This document shows positions 1-9,087 of a stretch of DNA of 64,000 bases, piece after piece. The stretch's first letter is position 1. Each line of letters begins with the position of its first letter. The notes below the pieces were generated by a model. It did not search any database. It saw only the letters and a list, made by a program, of their open reading frames with translations, and was not told where the DNA came from. The DNA comes from Mucilaginibacter sp. SG564 (GTDB lineage: Bacteria > Bacteroidota > Bacteroidia > Sphingobacteriales > Sphingobacteriaceae). The stretch spans positions 992,001 to 1,056,000 of the forward strand of contig NZ_JABGNA010000001.1 of NCBI RefSeq assembly GCF_013149275.1. Reading direction: 5' to 3'. The translations under genes were made by a program, and so were the position numbers.

Positions 1-3000
1 AAAACAACTCCTCCGGGAATTGATAAGCCGTGGAAATTGATCTGCTGGTCGGCAAAAACAGAAAGTAGTTTAAATCAGTATGCTCAAAACCTTGGCAACT
101 ATATTTCAAAGTACCCCACAGTCAATCTGAATGATATTGCCTACACCCTGCACTCCACCAGGGCGGAATTTAATGTTCGCAGGTTTGTATTAGCGACCAA
201 TAATGGAGAATTGATATCTAAATTAAACACACCTGGAGAACCGTCCGCTTCAAAAAACTTAAAAACAGACATTAGCGGTATAGTTTTCATGTTTCCAGGT
301 CAAGGCTCGCAGTATGCCAAAATGGGCGCCGATCTGTATCAAACCGAGCCCGTTTTTGCCAATGCAGTGAATGAATGTATAGCCCTTTTGCAAGGAACTA
401 TACATGAGGAATTACTGCAAATATTATATCCAGAAACAGAGGATGAACAATCACACGAAAAAATAAAACAAACCATAAACGCACAACCCGCCATATTTAT
501 CCTGGAATATGCCATGGCCAAATTATGGATGAGCTGGGGTATACAGCCTGAGGTTTTAATTGGCCATAGCATTGGCGAATTTGTAGCGGCCCATTTAGCA
601 GGCGTATTTACGTTAAAAGATGCGTTGTTTTTAGTACCCGAAAGAGCAAGGCTGATCAATAGCGTACCAACTGGCAGCATGCTATCAGTGCGCTTAACGG
701 CAGATCAGCTTATAGCGTTATTACCAAATGGCTTATCTATAGCAGCTATCAATAGCCGTAAATTGTGTGTAGTAGCCGGACCGGATGATCTTATTAATAA
801 ATTCGCTGCTGATCTATCCGAAAAAAGCATACCCAGCCGCTTACTGGTAACCAGTCACGCTTTTCATTCATCCATGATGGATGAGGTTATTGCCCCGTTT
901 GAGGCGGCAGTAAGATCCATAAAATTAAATGCACCGGTAAAACCATTAATATCAACCGTAACCGGTAACTGGATGAGCGAAGCAGAAGCCACCGACCCGG
1001 CCTATTGGGCGCAACATCTGCGCAGAACTGTTCGTTTTGCCGATGGCTTGGATACTTTACTGCAGGATGAAAACAGGCTTTTCCTGGAGGTTGGCCCCGG
1101 AAATATATTAGCTACCTTAACACGCCAGCATGAAGCAGGCAGGAAAGCAACGGTTATATCAGGATTTGAGAAAACCGAAACCAATGATGAATGTTATTCT
1201 GTTCTTAAAGCACAGGGACAACTTTGGTTAAGCGGATTAGAACTTAATTGGGATGTTGTTTATCAAGGCCAGAACAGGAAAAGGATCGATCTCCCTACTT
1301 ATGCATTTGATCATAAACGATACTGGCTCGAACCTGCAGCTATTACTCATAAAATTGAAACAATAGCTGATGCTTTTGTTCAACAAACAGAAAACCCGAT
1401 CACGCAAACCATACCAATGAGAAAAGATATTTTAATTACTAAACTGAAAGAAATATTTGAAGATGCTGCCGGCATTGAAATAGAAGCGGCTAATACAGGG
1501 CTGAGTTTTATGGAAATAGGGTTCGATTCTCTTTCGCTCACACAAATAGCTACTAATCTTAAAAAAACATTCAATGTGCCGATTACTTTTAGGAAATTAT
1601 TTGAAGAGTATAACAGCTTAAACCTGCTGGCATCTTATCTGGATGCCAATCTCCCTGCCGATGTTTTGAAGCCGGAAGCAGTTGCACCGGCACCGGTAGT
1701 AGCACAGCAACAGGCATTTATACCACCAACTATAAACACCAGTGCAGGAAATAACGATCTGATCATTGGGTTAATATCGCAACAATTGCAGTTGCTTACC
1801 AACCAGCTTGCGCTTTTACAAAACGGCAATGGTATTCAACAAGGCACTACTATCCAAAATAATAGTATCCCCGCTCCTGTTATAGCACCTGCAAAGCCTT
1901 CAATAACATACGAACTCAGTCCCGAAGAACAAGTAGAATTAAAAAAACCATTTGGCGCGACGGCTCGTATCGAAAAGCAAACACTGGAACTCAACAACAA
2001 ACAAGCGGCGTTTTTAAAAGAACTGACCGCCCAGTACAATACAAAAACCAGCGCCAGTAAAGCACAAACACAAAAAGATCGTCCATACATGGCCGATCCC
2101 CGTGTGGTAAGTGGTTTCAGGCCATTGACTAAAGAAATTGTATATCCTTTGGTGGTTAACCGCTCCAAAGGCAGTCATGTATGGGATATCGATGGCAACG
2201 AATATATTGATGCGTTGAATGGATTTGGATCAAACTTTTTAGGTTATCAAACAGATCAACTTAAAAAAGCCGTTCTGGAGCAGGTTGAAAAAGGCTATGA
2301 AATAGGTCCGCAGCATGAACTGGCAGGCGACGTTTGTAAGCTGATCACCGAGTTTACCAATTTTGATCGGGCAGCCCTTTGCAATACCGGATCCGAGGCC
2401 GTTTTAGGTGCCATGCGTATTGCTCGTACGGTTACAGGCAGATCGCTTATTGTGGCTTTTAGCGGCTCTTATCATGGCATTAATGATGAAGTGATTGTTC
2501 GCGGGACTAAAAAATTGAAGACGGTACCAGCCGCTCCCGGCATTATGCCCGAAGTAGTGCAAAATATGCTGATACTGGATTACGGCACCGAAGAATCTTT
2601 AAAAATAATAGCTGAACGCGCCCACGAGCTGGCGGCTGTACTGGTTGAACCTGTACAAAGCCGCAGACCGGAATTTCAACCCGTAGCATTTCTAAAGAAA
2701 GTAAGAGAGATAACCCAGCAATCAGAAACTGTTTTAATATTTGATGAAGTAATAACGGGTTTCCGGATGCATCCGGGTGGTGCGCAGGCCCTGTTCGGTA
2801 TCAAGGCTGACCTGGGCACTTATGGTAAAGTTATCGGTGGTGGCATGCCCATTGGCGCTATAGCCGGTATCAGCAAATATATGGATGCTTTGGATGGTGG
2901 CAACTGGCAATATGGCAACGACTCTACCCCTGAGGCTGGGGTTACTTACTTCGCGGGCACCTTTGTTCGTCACCCTTTAGCGTTGGCAGCCGGGAAGGCT

Positions 3001-3495
3001 ACGTTGCTGTATATGAAAGAGCAGGGCCCATCATTGCAGGAAGATCTGAACGCACGAACTAAACGATTAGCCGATGCCTTAAACGTTATTTGTGAGCAAA
3101 ATGGCATTCCTGTTTACGTACCCTATTTTGGTTCGCTTTGGAAAATAAAATTCAAATATGAACTGGCTTACGGCGAATTACTGTTTACACTCCTACGCCT
3201 TAAGAGCATTCATATCTGGGATCTTTTCCCTTGTTTTTTAACCGCTTCCCATACGGATGAGGAAGTAGATCTGATCATCAGCAAATTCAAGGAAAGTGTT
3301 GCAGAACTAATAGCCTCAGGGTTTATGCCATCAGAAAAACAGCAACAAACTCATGTTATGCAAAATGGCTTAGCTACAACCCCGCCTGTACCTGGTGCAA
3401 AACTTGGGCGTGATAAAGACGGTAATCCGGGTTGGTTTATCAGTGACGAAAACAATCCAGGACAATATTTACAGGTAAAAGTTAGCAACAACTGA
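1..3495 (+). CDS. Polyketide synthase with AT, ACP and aminotransferase domains (5' end cut by window)
   Basis: The reading frame is open to base 1 with no stop, and the first residues (PWKLICWSAKT) resemble a KS-AT linker, so the ketosynthase should lie upstream of the window. An acyltransferase follows: GQGSQY near 298-318, the catalytic serine in GHSIGEF at 568-570, and a HAFHS motif near 855, which in the AT family indicates malonyl-CoA. An acyl carrier protein has its DSL serine at 1528-1530. A class III PLP aminotransferase occupies about 2090-3320, with FDEVITGFR near 2740 and the PLP lysine in TYGKVIGGG at 2827-2829. The tail PVPGAKLGRDKDGNPGW is the linker usually seen after such domains. 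In the mycosubtilin/iturin family this architecture turns a beta-keto chain into a beta-amino acyl chain. The next gene starts 3 bp later, so the chain is probably passed to that NRPS. Confidence 0.93.
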   Translation, partial: KTTPPGIDKPWKLICWSAKTESSLNQYAQNLGNYISKYPTVNLNDIAYTLHSTRAEFNVRRFVLATNNGELISKLNTPGEPSASKNLKTDISGIVFMFPGQGSQYAKMGADLYQTEPVFANAVNECIALLQGTIHEELLQILYPETEDEQSHEKIKQTINAQPAIFILEYAMAKLWMSWGIQPEVLIGHSIGEFVAAHLAGVFTLKDALFLVPERARLINSVPTGSMLSVRLTADQLIALLPNGLSIAAINSRKLCVVAGPDDLINKFAADLSEKSIPSRLLVTSHAFHSSMMDEVIAPFEAAVRSIKLNAPVKPLISTVTGNWMSEAEATDPAYWAQHLRRTVRFADGLDTLLQDENRLFLEVGPGNILATLTRQHEAGRKATVISGFEKTETNDECYSVLKAQGQLWLSGLELNWDVVYQGQNRKRIDLPTYAFDHKRYWLEPAAITHKIETIADAFVQQTENPITQTIPMRKDILITKLKEIFEDAAGIEIEAANTGLSFMEIGFDSLSLTQIATNLKKTFNVPITFRKLFEEYNSLNLLASYLDANLPADVLKPEAVAPAPVVAQQQAFIPPTINTSAGNNDLIIGLISQQLQLLTNQLALLQNGNGIQQGTTIQNNSIPAPVIAPAKPSITYELSPEEQVELKKPFGATARIEKQTLELNNKQAAFLKELTAQYNTKTSASKAQTQKDRPYMADPRVVSGFRPLTKEIVYPLVVNRSKGSHVWDIDGNEYIDALNGFGSNFLGYQTDQLKKAVLEQVEKGYEIGPQHELAGDVCKLITEFTNFDRAALCNTGSEAVLGAMRIARTVTGRSLIVAFSGSYHGINDEVIVRGTKKLKTVPAAPGIMPEVVQNMLILDYGTEESLKIIAERAHELAAVLVEPVQSRRPEFQPVAFLKKVREITQQSETVLIFDEVITGFRMHPGGAQALFGIKADLGTYGKVIGGGMPIGAIAGISKYMDALDGGNWQYGNDSTPEAGVTYFAGTFVRHPLALAAGKATLLYMKEQGPSLQEDLNARTKRLADALNVICEQNGIPVYVPYFGSLWKIKFKYELAYGELLFTLLRLKSIHIWDLFPCFLTASHTDEEVDLIISKFKESVAELIASGFMPSEKQQQTHVMQNGLATTPPVPGAKLGRDKDGNPGWFISDENNPGQYLQVKVSNN

Positions 3496-3497
3496 TT

Positions 3498-6400
3498 TTG
3501 GAAGCCGTCTACACATATAATACTACTCCGGTTGAATTTGATCCTTTTGCCGGACCTGAATTACAAGGCATAGCCCATTCTACAGAATCGCAATTGGAAA
3601 TCTGGGCTTCTTGTCTTATTGGCGGCGATGAGGCCAATTGTGCTTATAACGAATCATTTTCATTATTACTCTCAGGCATATTAGATCATAAGGCTATGTT
3701 AAGAGCGCTACAGGATCTGACTAACCGGCATGAAGCGCTCAGATCATGTTTTAGCGCCGATGGCAAGTATATATGCATTTATAAAGAGTTGGCCTTCAAA
3801 ATCAATTACCAGGATATTACTGATCGCTCAGCCGAAGAACAACAAACACTTATCGATGAGCAAAATCAGCAAAATGCTTTAACACCGTTTAATCTGCTCA
3901 CGGGCCCTCTGTTTAAAATATCACTGATCAAATTAGCCAGTGATAAACACTTGTTAACCTTCATTGCCCATCATATAGTTTGCGATGGATGGTCGATAGG
4001 CATTATGATGCAAGACCTCGGAAAACTATATAATGCCTATAGCAATAATGAACAGCCGCAACTATCCCCTGCTCCCCTCTTCAGTGATTATGCTGCTGAA
4101 CAATTGGCATTTGAGCAGACTCCGGAATATAGAAACACAGAAGTTTATTGGCTTGAACAATTCAAAGGCAGTACCCACGCCTTAAATATTCCTACCGATC
4201 TGCCACGCCCAGCCATACGCACCTATAAAAGCCACCGCGATGATTTTAATTTAGACAGCGAACTGACTTCTTCTTTAAAAAAACTGGCTAAAAGTAACAA
4301 CAGTAGCTTCGTTACTACACTATTGGTGGCTTTTGAGATTTTTTTGCAACGCTTAACTGGTCAGGACGAGATCACTTTGGGCTTGCCTGCTGCGGGGCAG
4401 TCGGCTACAGGCAATTACGGTTTAGTTGGGCATTGCGTTAATCTGCTTGCACTCAGAAGTTATCCAAAGGGCGAACTTTCATTCAGGACTTATCTAAAAC
4501 AACGTACTTCGGCTATTTTAGATGCGTATGAGCATCAGCAATATACTTTCGGCAGCCTGCTCAAAAACCTAAATATCCCCCGCGATGCTTCGCGCATACC
4601 CCTGGCGCCAGTCATGTTTAATATTGATATGGGGCTTGATGATGATGTTAATTTTAACGGATTACAACATCAGCTAATAAGTAATCCCCGCGAATATGAA
4701 AGTTTCGAACTATTTGTAAATATATCCGGACGTGATGAGGCACTTACCCTGGAATGGTCATACAATACCCAATTATTCAAAGCATCAACTATCCGCGGTA
4801 TGATGGATGATTTCGAATTTTTATTGAAACAACTGGTAAATAACCCCGATATACTCATTGCCGATATTCCGCCTAAAAACTCCGGAGAGCTTATCGATCA
4901 ACTAAATAGCTGGAATAATACCTTCTCTGCTTACCCGAAAGATACAGGTCTTCATCAATTGATCAGCCAACGGGCAAAAGAATTTAGCGATCATGTAGCC
5001 GTAAAATTTGGTGATCAATCGATTACCTATAAACAGTTAAATGAAAACGCCAATCAGCTGGCATCATTGCTAATCAGCGAGGGCGTAAAAAAAAGTGATA
5101 AAGTAGCATTTGTGCTTGATCGTTCGGCGAATTTGGTAGTGGTAATGCTGGCCATCATGAAAACAGGCGCGGTGTATGTACCTGTAGATCCGCAATTCCC
5201 CTTAAACCGTATCAACCACATGCTTACTGATTCCGGTTCGGTTCTGCTCATTACATCCGAAAATTATAAAGAACGTTATCCAGCAATTGCAAAAGAATTG
5301 CTGATAGACAATATATGGCCTACACTTGATCAGTACGCTGCAAGTGATATAGAAGTTGAGGTACAAGGCGACGATCTGGTTTATATACTATATACCTCTG
5401 GCTCAACAGGATTGCCAAAGGGCGTACAAATAGCTCACCATAACTTAATTAACTTTTTGTACAGTATGCAAAAAACACCAGGTATTACGGCCGCAGACAA
5501 ACTGCTGGCGGTAACCACGGTAAGTTTTGATATATCAGGCCTGGAATTATTTTTACCATTGATCAGTGGTGCACAGGTAATCATAGCCAACAGCCAGGAA
5601 GCGAAAGACGGACGTGCACTACTTGAAATCATCCAAAAAGAAGGCATTACCATTATGCAAGCCACACCATATACCTGGCGCATTATGCTTGAGGCTGGCT
5701 GGGATACCGCAACTCCGCTAAAGGTTATCTGCGGTGGTGAGGCATTACCAAAAGAACTAGCCGAAAAAATAGTAGCCCGGGCGGAAAGTTTGTGGAATGT
5801 ATATGGCCCAACGGAAACAACTGTGTGGTCAACCGTAAAACAGATAAAAGCCGATGATGCACTTATCACCATTGGCAAACCCATTGACAATACAGCCATT
5901 TATATTTTAGATAAATATCTTAACCCTTTGCCAGCTGGAACAGCAGGAGAAATATATATTAGTGGTGATGGTGTTGCTAAAGGTTATTTAAATCAACCTG
6001 TTTTAACAAGCGAAAAGTTTGTTGCCGATCCCTTTTCAAAAGTCGCCGGTAGTAAAATGTACCGTACCGGTGATATGGGTAAATTTCTCAGCAACGGCGA
6101 AATCGAATGCCTGGGCCGGATAGATTCGCAAATAAAAATACGGGGATACCGCATTGAAACCGGCGAAATAGAGTATCACCTGGTTAATCAATATAACATT
6201 AAAGAAGCGGTGGTTTTGGCTCGGCCCGATAATAATGGTATCGATAAATTGATGGCCTATGTGGTTACAGGAGATAACTATAAAGCCGAATCTGAAACCG
6301 ATCAGGTAAAAGATTGGAAAATTGCATTAAGATCGGCACTGCCGGACTATATGGTTCCTGATAACCTGATCATTGTGCCAGCTATGCCTTTAACACCTAA

Positions 6401-7526
6401 TGGTAAGGTTGATAAAAAAGCGTTGGCTGATCAGCACGGCAACTTAGCCGAAAACATTCATCTATTCATAGCTCCAAGAACAGATGTGGAAAAACTGGTA
6501 GCCGATGTTTGGTCGGAATTCCTGGAGATCAAAAACATCAGTATTTACGATAATTTTTTTGAGCTCGGTGGTCACTCCCTTATTGCAGTACAGGTAATGA
6601 CCCGCATTGAAAAACTTACCGGTAAACGCCTACCCCTCGCTGCTCTCTTTGAAAACTCCACTATTGAAAAATTGGCTTTAATGCTGGAGATGGATGGCAA
6701 ATCAATCGTATGGGATTCATTGGTGCCTGTTAAGCCTTCGGGCAATAAAATGCCTTTATATATTGTGCACGGAGCTGGGCTTAATGTATTGCTATTCAAC
6801 ACCCTGGCATCAGGCATGGATGCCGACCAACCAGTATATGGTCTGCAGGCCAAGGGCCTTAACGGTATAGATGAGCCATTAAATAACATTGTTGATATCG
6901 CGGCGCATTATAATGCGGCCATCATGGCCCAAAACCCTACAGGCCCTTATGCATTGGCAGGCTATTCTTTTGGAGGTATCATTGCTTTTGAAATGGCCAA
7001 ACAGCTCGAAGAACAAGGCAAACAGGTAAAAATGCTGGCCATGTTTGATACATACGCTTATCGTTCACCTTATTTTGATCCATGGATCATAACGCAAACA
7101 AAACGGGGTAAGTTTTTTTTACGTAAATTGATATATAATTTATCATTCCCTAATGGTTTCGCGAGCACAGTGGTACATACGGGTAAGGTAGCCAAACGTG
7201 GTTTTACCAAATTATTTTGGAAGATATTCAAGGACGAAAAGCAAGAAGGTTTTTTTGGTTATGCCAATAAAATAGATGAAATGAATATACTTGCCGAAAA
7301 ACATTATAAATTAGAGGCCCGAAATATTACTATTGAATTGTTCAGAGCCGAGGATCGTACTTTTTACATGGACGATTTTGAATATCTTGGCTGGAAACCA
7401 TATGCATTAAAAGGAGTTAACGTACATAAAATACCTGGCGGACATAATTCTATTTTTAAGGCCCCTAATGATAAAATATTTGCAAGTATATTACAAAGCT
7501 GCCTAAACAAAGTCGCCCCAAAATAA
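3498..7526 (+). CDS. Single-module NRPS: condensation, adenylation, carrier, thioesterase
   Basis: 1342 residues. The condensation domain has its HHIVCDG motif near residue 158. The adenylation domain has the P-loop LYTSGSTGLPKG near 629, YGPTETT near 768 and NGKVD near 966. The peptidyl carrier has its phosphopantetheine serine at 1027 (LGGHSL). The C-terminal thioesterase has GYSFGG with Ser1157 and a probable catalytic His in GGHNS near 1315. By eye against GrsA, the selectivity residues read D-I-L-Q-V-C-V-V-W; D-I-L-Q...W matches the known glycine pattern (DILQLGLIWK) at five of nine positions, so a small residue such as glycine is suggested but not certain. The only plausible start is TTG at 3498, 3 bp after the PKS stop, so the two genes are surely cotranscribed. 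The thioesterase makes this the last module of the line: one amino acid is added and the product released. Confidence 0.95.
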   Translation: MEAVYTYNTTPVEFDPFAGPELQGIAHSTESQLEIWASCLIGGDEANCAYNESFSLLLSGILDHKAMLRALQDLTNRHEALRSCFSADGKYICIYKELAFKINYQDITDRSAEEQQTLIDEQNQQNALTPFNLLTGPLFKISLIKLASDKHLLTFIAHHIVCDGWSIGIMMQDLGKLYNAYSNNEQPQLSPAPLFSDYAAEQLAFEQTPEYRNTEVYWLEQFKGSTHALNIPTDLPRPAIRTYKSHRDDFNLDSELTSSLKKLAKSNNSSFVTTLLVAFEIFLQRLTGQDEITLGLPAAGQSATGNYGLVGHCVNLLALRSYPKGELSFRTYLKQRTSAILDAYEHQQYTFGSLLKNLNIPRDASRIPLAPVMFNIDMGLDDDVNFNGLQHQLISNPREYESFELFVNISGRDEALTLEWSYNTQLFKASTIRGMMDDFEFLLKQLVNNPDILIADIPPKNSGELIDQLNSWNNTFSAYPKDTGLHQLISQRAKEFSDHVAVKFGDQSITYKQLNENANQLASLLISEGVKKSDKVAFVLDRSANLVVVMLAIMKTGAVYVPVDPQFPLNRINHMLTDSGSVLLITSENYKERYPAIAKELLIDNIWPTLDQYAASDIEVEVQGDDLVYILYTSGSTGLPKGVQIAHHNLINFLYSMQKTPGITAADKLLAVTTVSFDISGLELFLPLISGAQVIIANSQEAKDGRALLEIIQKEGITIMQATPYTWRIMLEAGWDTATPLKVICGGEALPKELAEKIVARAESLWNVYGPTETTVWSTVKQIKADDALITIGKPIDNTAIYILDKYLNPLPAGTAGEIYISGDGVAKGYLNQPVLTSEKFVADPFSKVAGSKMYRTGDMGKFLSNGEIECLGRIDSQIKIRGYRIETGEIEYHLVNQYNIKEAVVLARPDNNGIDKLMAYVVTGDNYKAESETDQVKDWKIALRSALPDYMVPDNLIIVPAMPLTPNGKVDKKALADQHGNLAENIHLFIAPRTDVEKLVADVWSEFLEIKNISIYDNFFELGGHSLIAVQVMTRIEKLTGKRLPLAALFENSTIEKLALMLEMDGKSIVWDSLVPVKPSGNKMPLYIVHGAGLNVLLFNTLASGMDADQPVYGLQAKGLNGIDEPLNNIVDIAAHYNAAIMAQNPTGPYALAGYSFGGIIAFEMAKQLEEQGKQVKMLAMFDTYAYRSPYFDPWIITQTKRGKFFLRKLIYNLSFPNGFASTVVHTGKVAKRGFTKLFWKIFKDEKQEGFFGYANKIDEMNILAEKHYKLEARNITIELFRAEDRTFYMDDFEYLGWKPYALKGVNVHKIPGGHNSIFKAPNDKIFASILQSCLNKVAPK

Positions 7527-7533
7527 CCATATT

Positions 7534-8307
7534 ATGTGTTTAATTAAAGTTCATATCAAATACCAAGATGATATTAATTGGCAAAATGGCGTGAGTTGTG
7601 ATTATAAGTTAAATGATGGCCAGGTTGATGTTTGGCGTATCAGGATCAGTTCAAATCTGACATTTATTGATGACTTTTTTAAAGTATTATTACCTGATGA
7701 AATAATAAGAGCTAACCGTTATGTACAAAAAAAAGACAAGCTTCGGTTTGTATTAAGCCGAGGAGCATTGCGTTGTTTACTAAGCAAGTATACCAATCAG
7801 CCTGCTACTACCATTAAATTTGTTATCAGTGCCAACAAAAAGCCATACATATACGAGCAAAACTTAAAATACAACGTGTCTCATGCAGGCGATTGGGTTT
7901 TAATTGCTATATCAAACACAGAAGTTGGCGTAGATACTGAAGAGATGGATCCTTCTTTTAGTTATAAAGAGATTCTTGCCGATTATTTTAGTAAAGACGA
8001 GATTCATTATATTGCCCATCAGGGCTCTATTAACAGCTTTTACTTACTTTGGACACGTAAAGAAGCATTAACCAAAGCAACCGCAATTGGTTTAGATAAT
8101 AACCTGAAATATATCCCCAGCCTAAACGGCGATCATGAATTGGATGGAGGTATACTTGCCTCATCCGGTAACTGGAAAATGAACAGTTTTAAGCCCGACG
8201 AAAATAATATGGCCAGCCTGGCTACCGAAATAACAGCCGGGCAAACAATGTATTGGGATGTTAACTTTGAAAACTTTTTACCGGGCTTTAAACAACCCGT
8301 ACTTTAA
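7534..8307 (+). CDS. Sfp-type 4'-phosphopantetheinyl transferase
   Basis: 257 residues. The family signature is visible: NVSHAGDW (residues 114-121), VGVDTEE (131-137, with the metal-binding Asp134 and Glu136) and LLWTRKEALTKA (171-182). The enzyme moves phosphopantetheine from CoA to the serine of carrier domains. It lies 7 bp after the NRPS gene in the same operon, so its natural targets are probably the ACP and PCP of the two upstream proteins, although a housekeeping role for the fatty-acid ACP cannot be excluded. Start ATG at 7534. Its last 30 bp overlap the convergent glycosyltransferase gene. Confidence 0.93.
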   Translation: MCLIKVHIKYQDDINWQNGVSCDYKLNDGQVDVWRIRISSNLTFIDDFFKVLLPDEIIRANRYVQKKDKLRFVLSRGALRCLLSKYTNQPATTIKFVISANKKPYIYEQNLKYNVSHAGDWVLIAISNTEVGVDTEEMDPSFSYKEILADYFSKDEIHYIAHQGSINSFYLLWTRKEALTKATAIGLDNNLKYIPSLNGDHELDGGILASSGNWKMNSFKPDENNMASLATEITAGQTMYWDVNFENFLPGFKQPVL

Positions 8308-9003
8308 TATACAGAATATGGCCCTTACACCATCTTTCCACCCTATCTTTTTCCCCTCTTCATAGGTTCGGCCATAATAAGAAATGCCCACCTCATAGAT
8401 CCTGATTTTCGGGATGCGCGAAATCTTGATGGTTACCTCGGGCTCAAAGCCAAATCGTTTTTCTGTTAGCGGAATTCCCTGTATCATCTGCGTGTTAAAC
8501 AATTTATAGCAGGTTTCCATATCTGTAAGATTCAGATTGGAGAACATATTTGAAGCAAAAGTAAGCCATCTGTTTCCTATGGTATGCCAGAAAAACAATA
8601 TCCGATGCGGGTTGCTTCCCATAAATCTTGAACCATAAACCACATCGGCAAAACCAGATACTACCGGTTTTAGCAGGTCATTATATTCGGCAGGATCATA
8701 TTCCAGGTCGGCATCCTGAATAATAAGATACTCCCCTGTTGCCTTTGATATACCTGTATGCAGGGCCGCCCCTTTACCCTTGTTTACTTCATGCTTAAAG
8801 TATTGTATATTAATATCGGGATTAGCCTGTTGATATGTGGCAATGGCCAGTTCTGTATTGTCCTTTGAACAATCATTCACAATAATGATCTCTTTTTGAA
8901 TATCATTGACAAGGTTTACCTCTTTAATTTTATCCAAAATTAAATGTATCGTATTACCTTCGTTATAAGCGGGGATGATAATGGATAATTTTTGTATTGT
9001 CAT
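8278..9003 (-). CDS. GT2 family glycosyltransferase, dolichol-phosphate mannosyltransferase-like
   Basis: 241 residues from the ATG at 9003; a longer frame begins at 9030, but the conserved fold starts with MTIQKLSIIIPAYNEG at the inner ATG. Family landmarks are IIIPAYNEG, VNDCSKDNT, the metal-binding DADLEY, and GSRFMG in a GT-A fold. No membrane segments are seen, as is usual for short DPM1-like synthases that transfer a sugar from a nucleotide donor to polyprenyl phosphate at the cytoplasmic face. It is convergent with the PPTase gene (30-bp overlap) and divergent from pbpC. The substrate cannot be told from the sequence. Confidence 0.88.
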   Translation of the reverse strand: MTIQKLSIIIPAYNEGNTIHLILDKIKEVNLVNDIQKEIIIVNDCSKDNTELAIATYQQANPDINIQYFKHEVNKGKGAALHTGISKATGEYLIIQDADLEYDPAEYNDLLKPVVSGFADVVYGSRFMGSNPHRILFFWHTIGNRWLTFASNMFSNLNLTDMETCYKLFNTQMIQGIPLTEKRFGFEPEVTIKISRIPKIRIYEVGISYYGRTYEEGKKIGWKDGVRAIFCILKYGLFKAR

Positions 9004-9087
9004 TATTGTTTTTGTGGTCAAACTATGCAATTGTTTTATATTTATACTTCGGTATAAGCTTATTATATCTTTATTGAAAATATTTTA

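Noticed and set aside
5435..5899. A 154-codon minus-strand frame in the NRPS gene
   Set aside because: It is antisense to the adenylation domain, has no recognisable content and no promoter.
8278..9030. The nine-residue longer start of the glycosyltransferase
   Set aside because: The conserved GT-A fold starts at the inner ATG at 9003; the extra residues have no family match.
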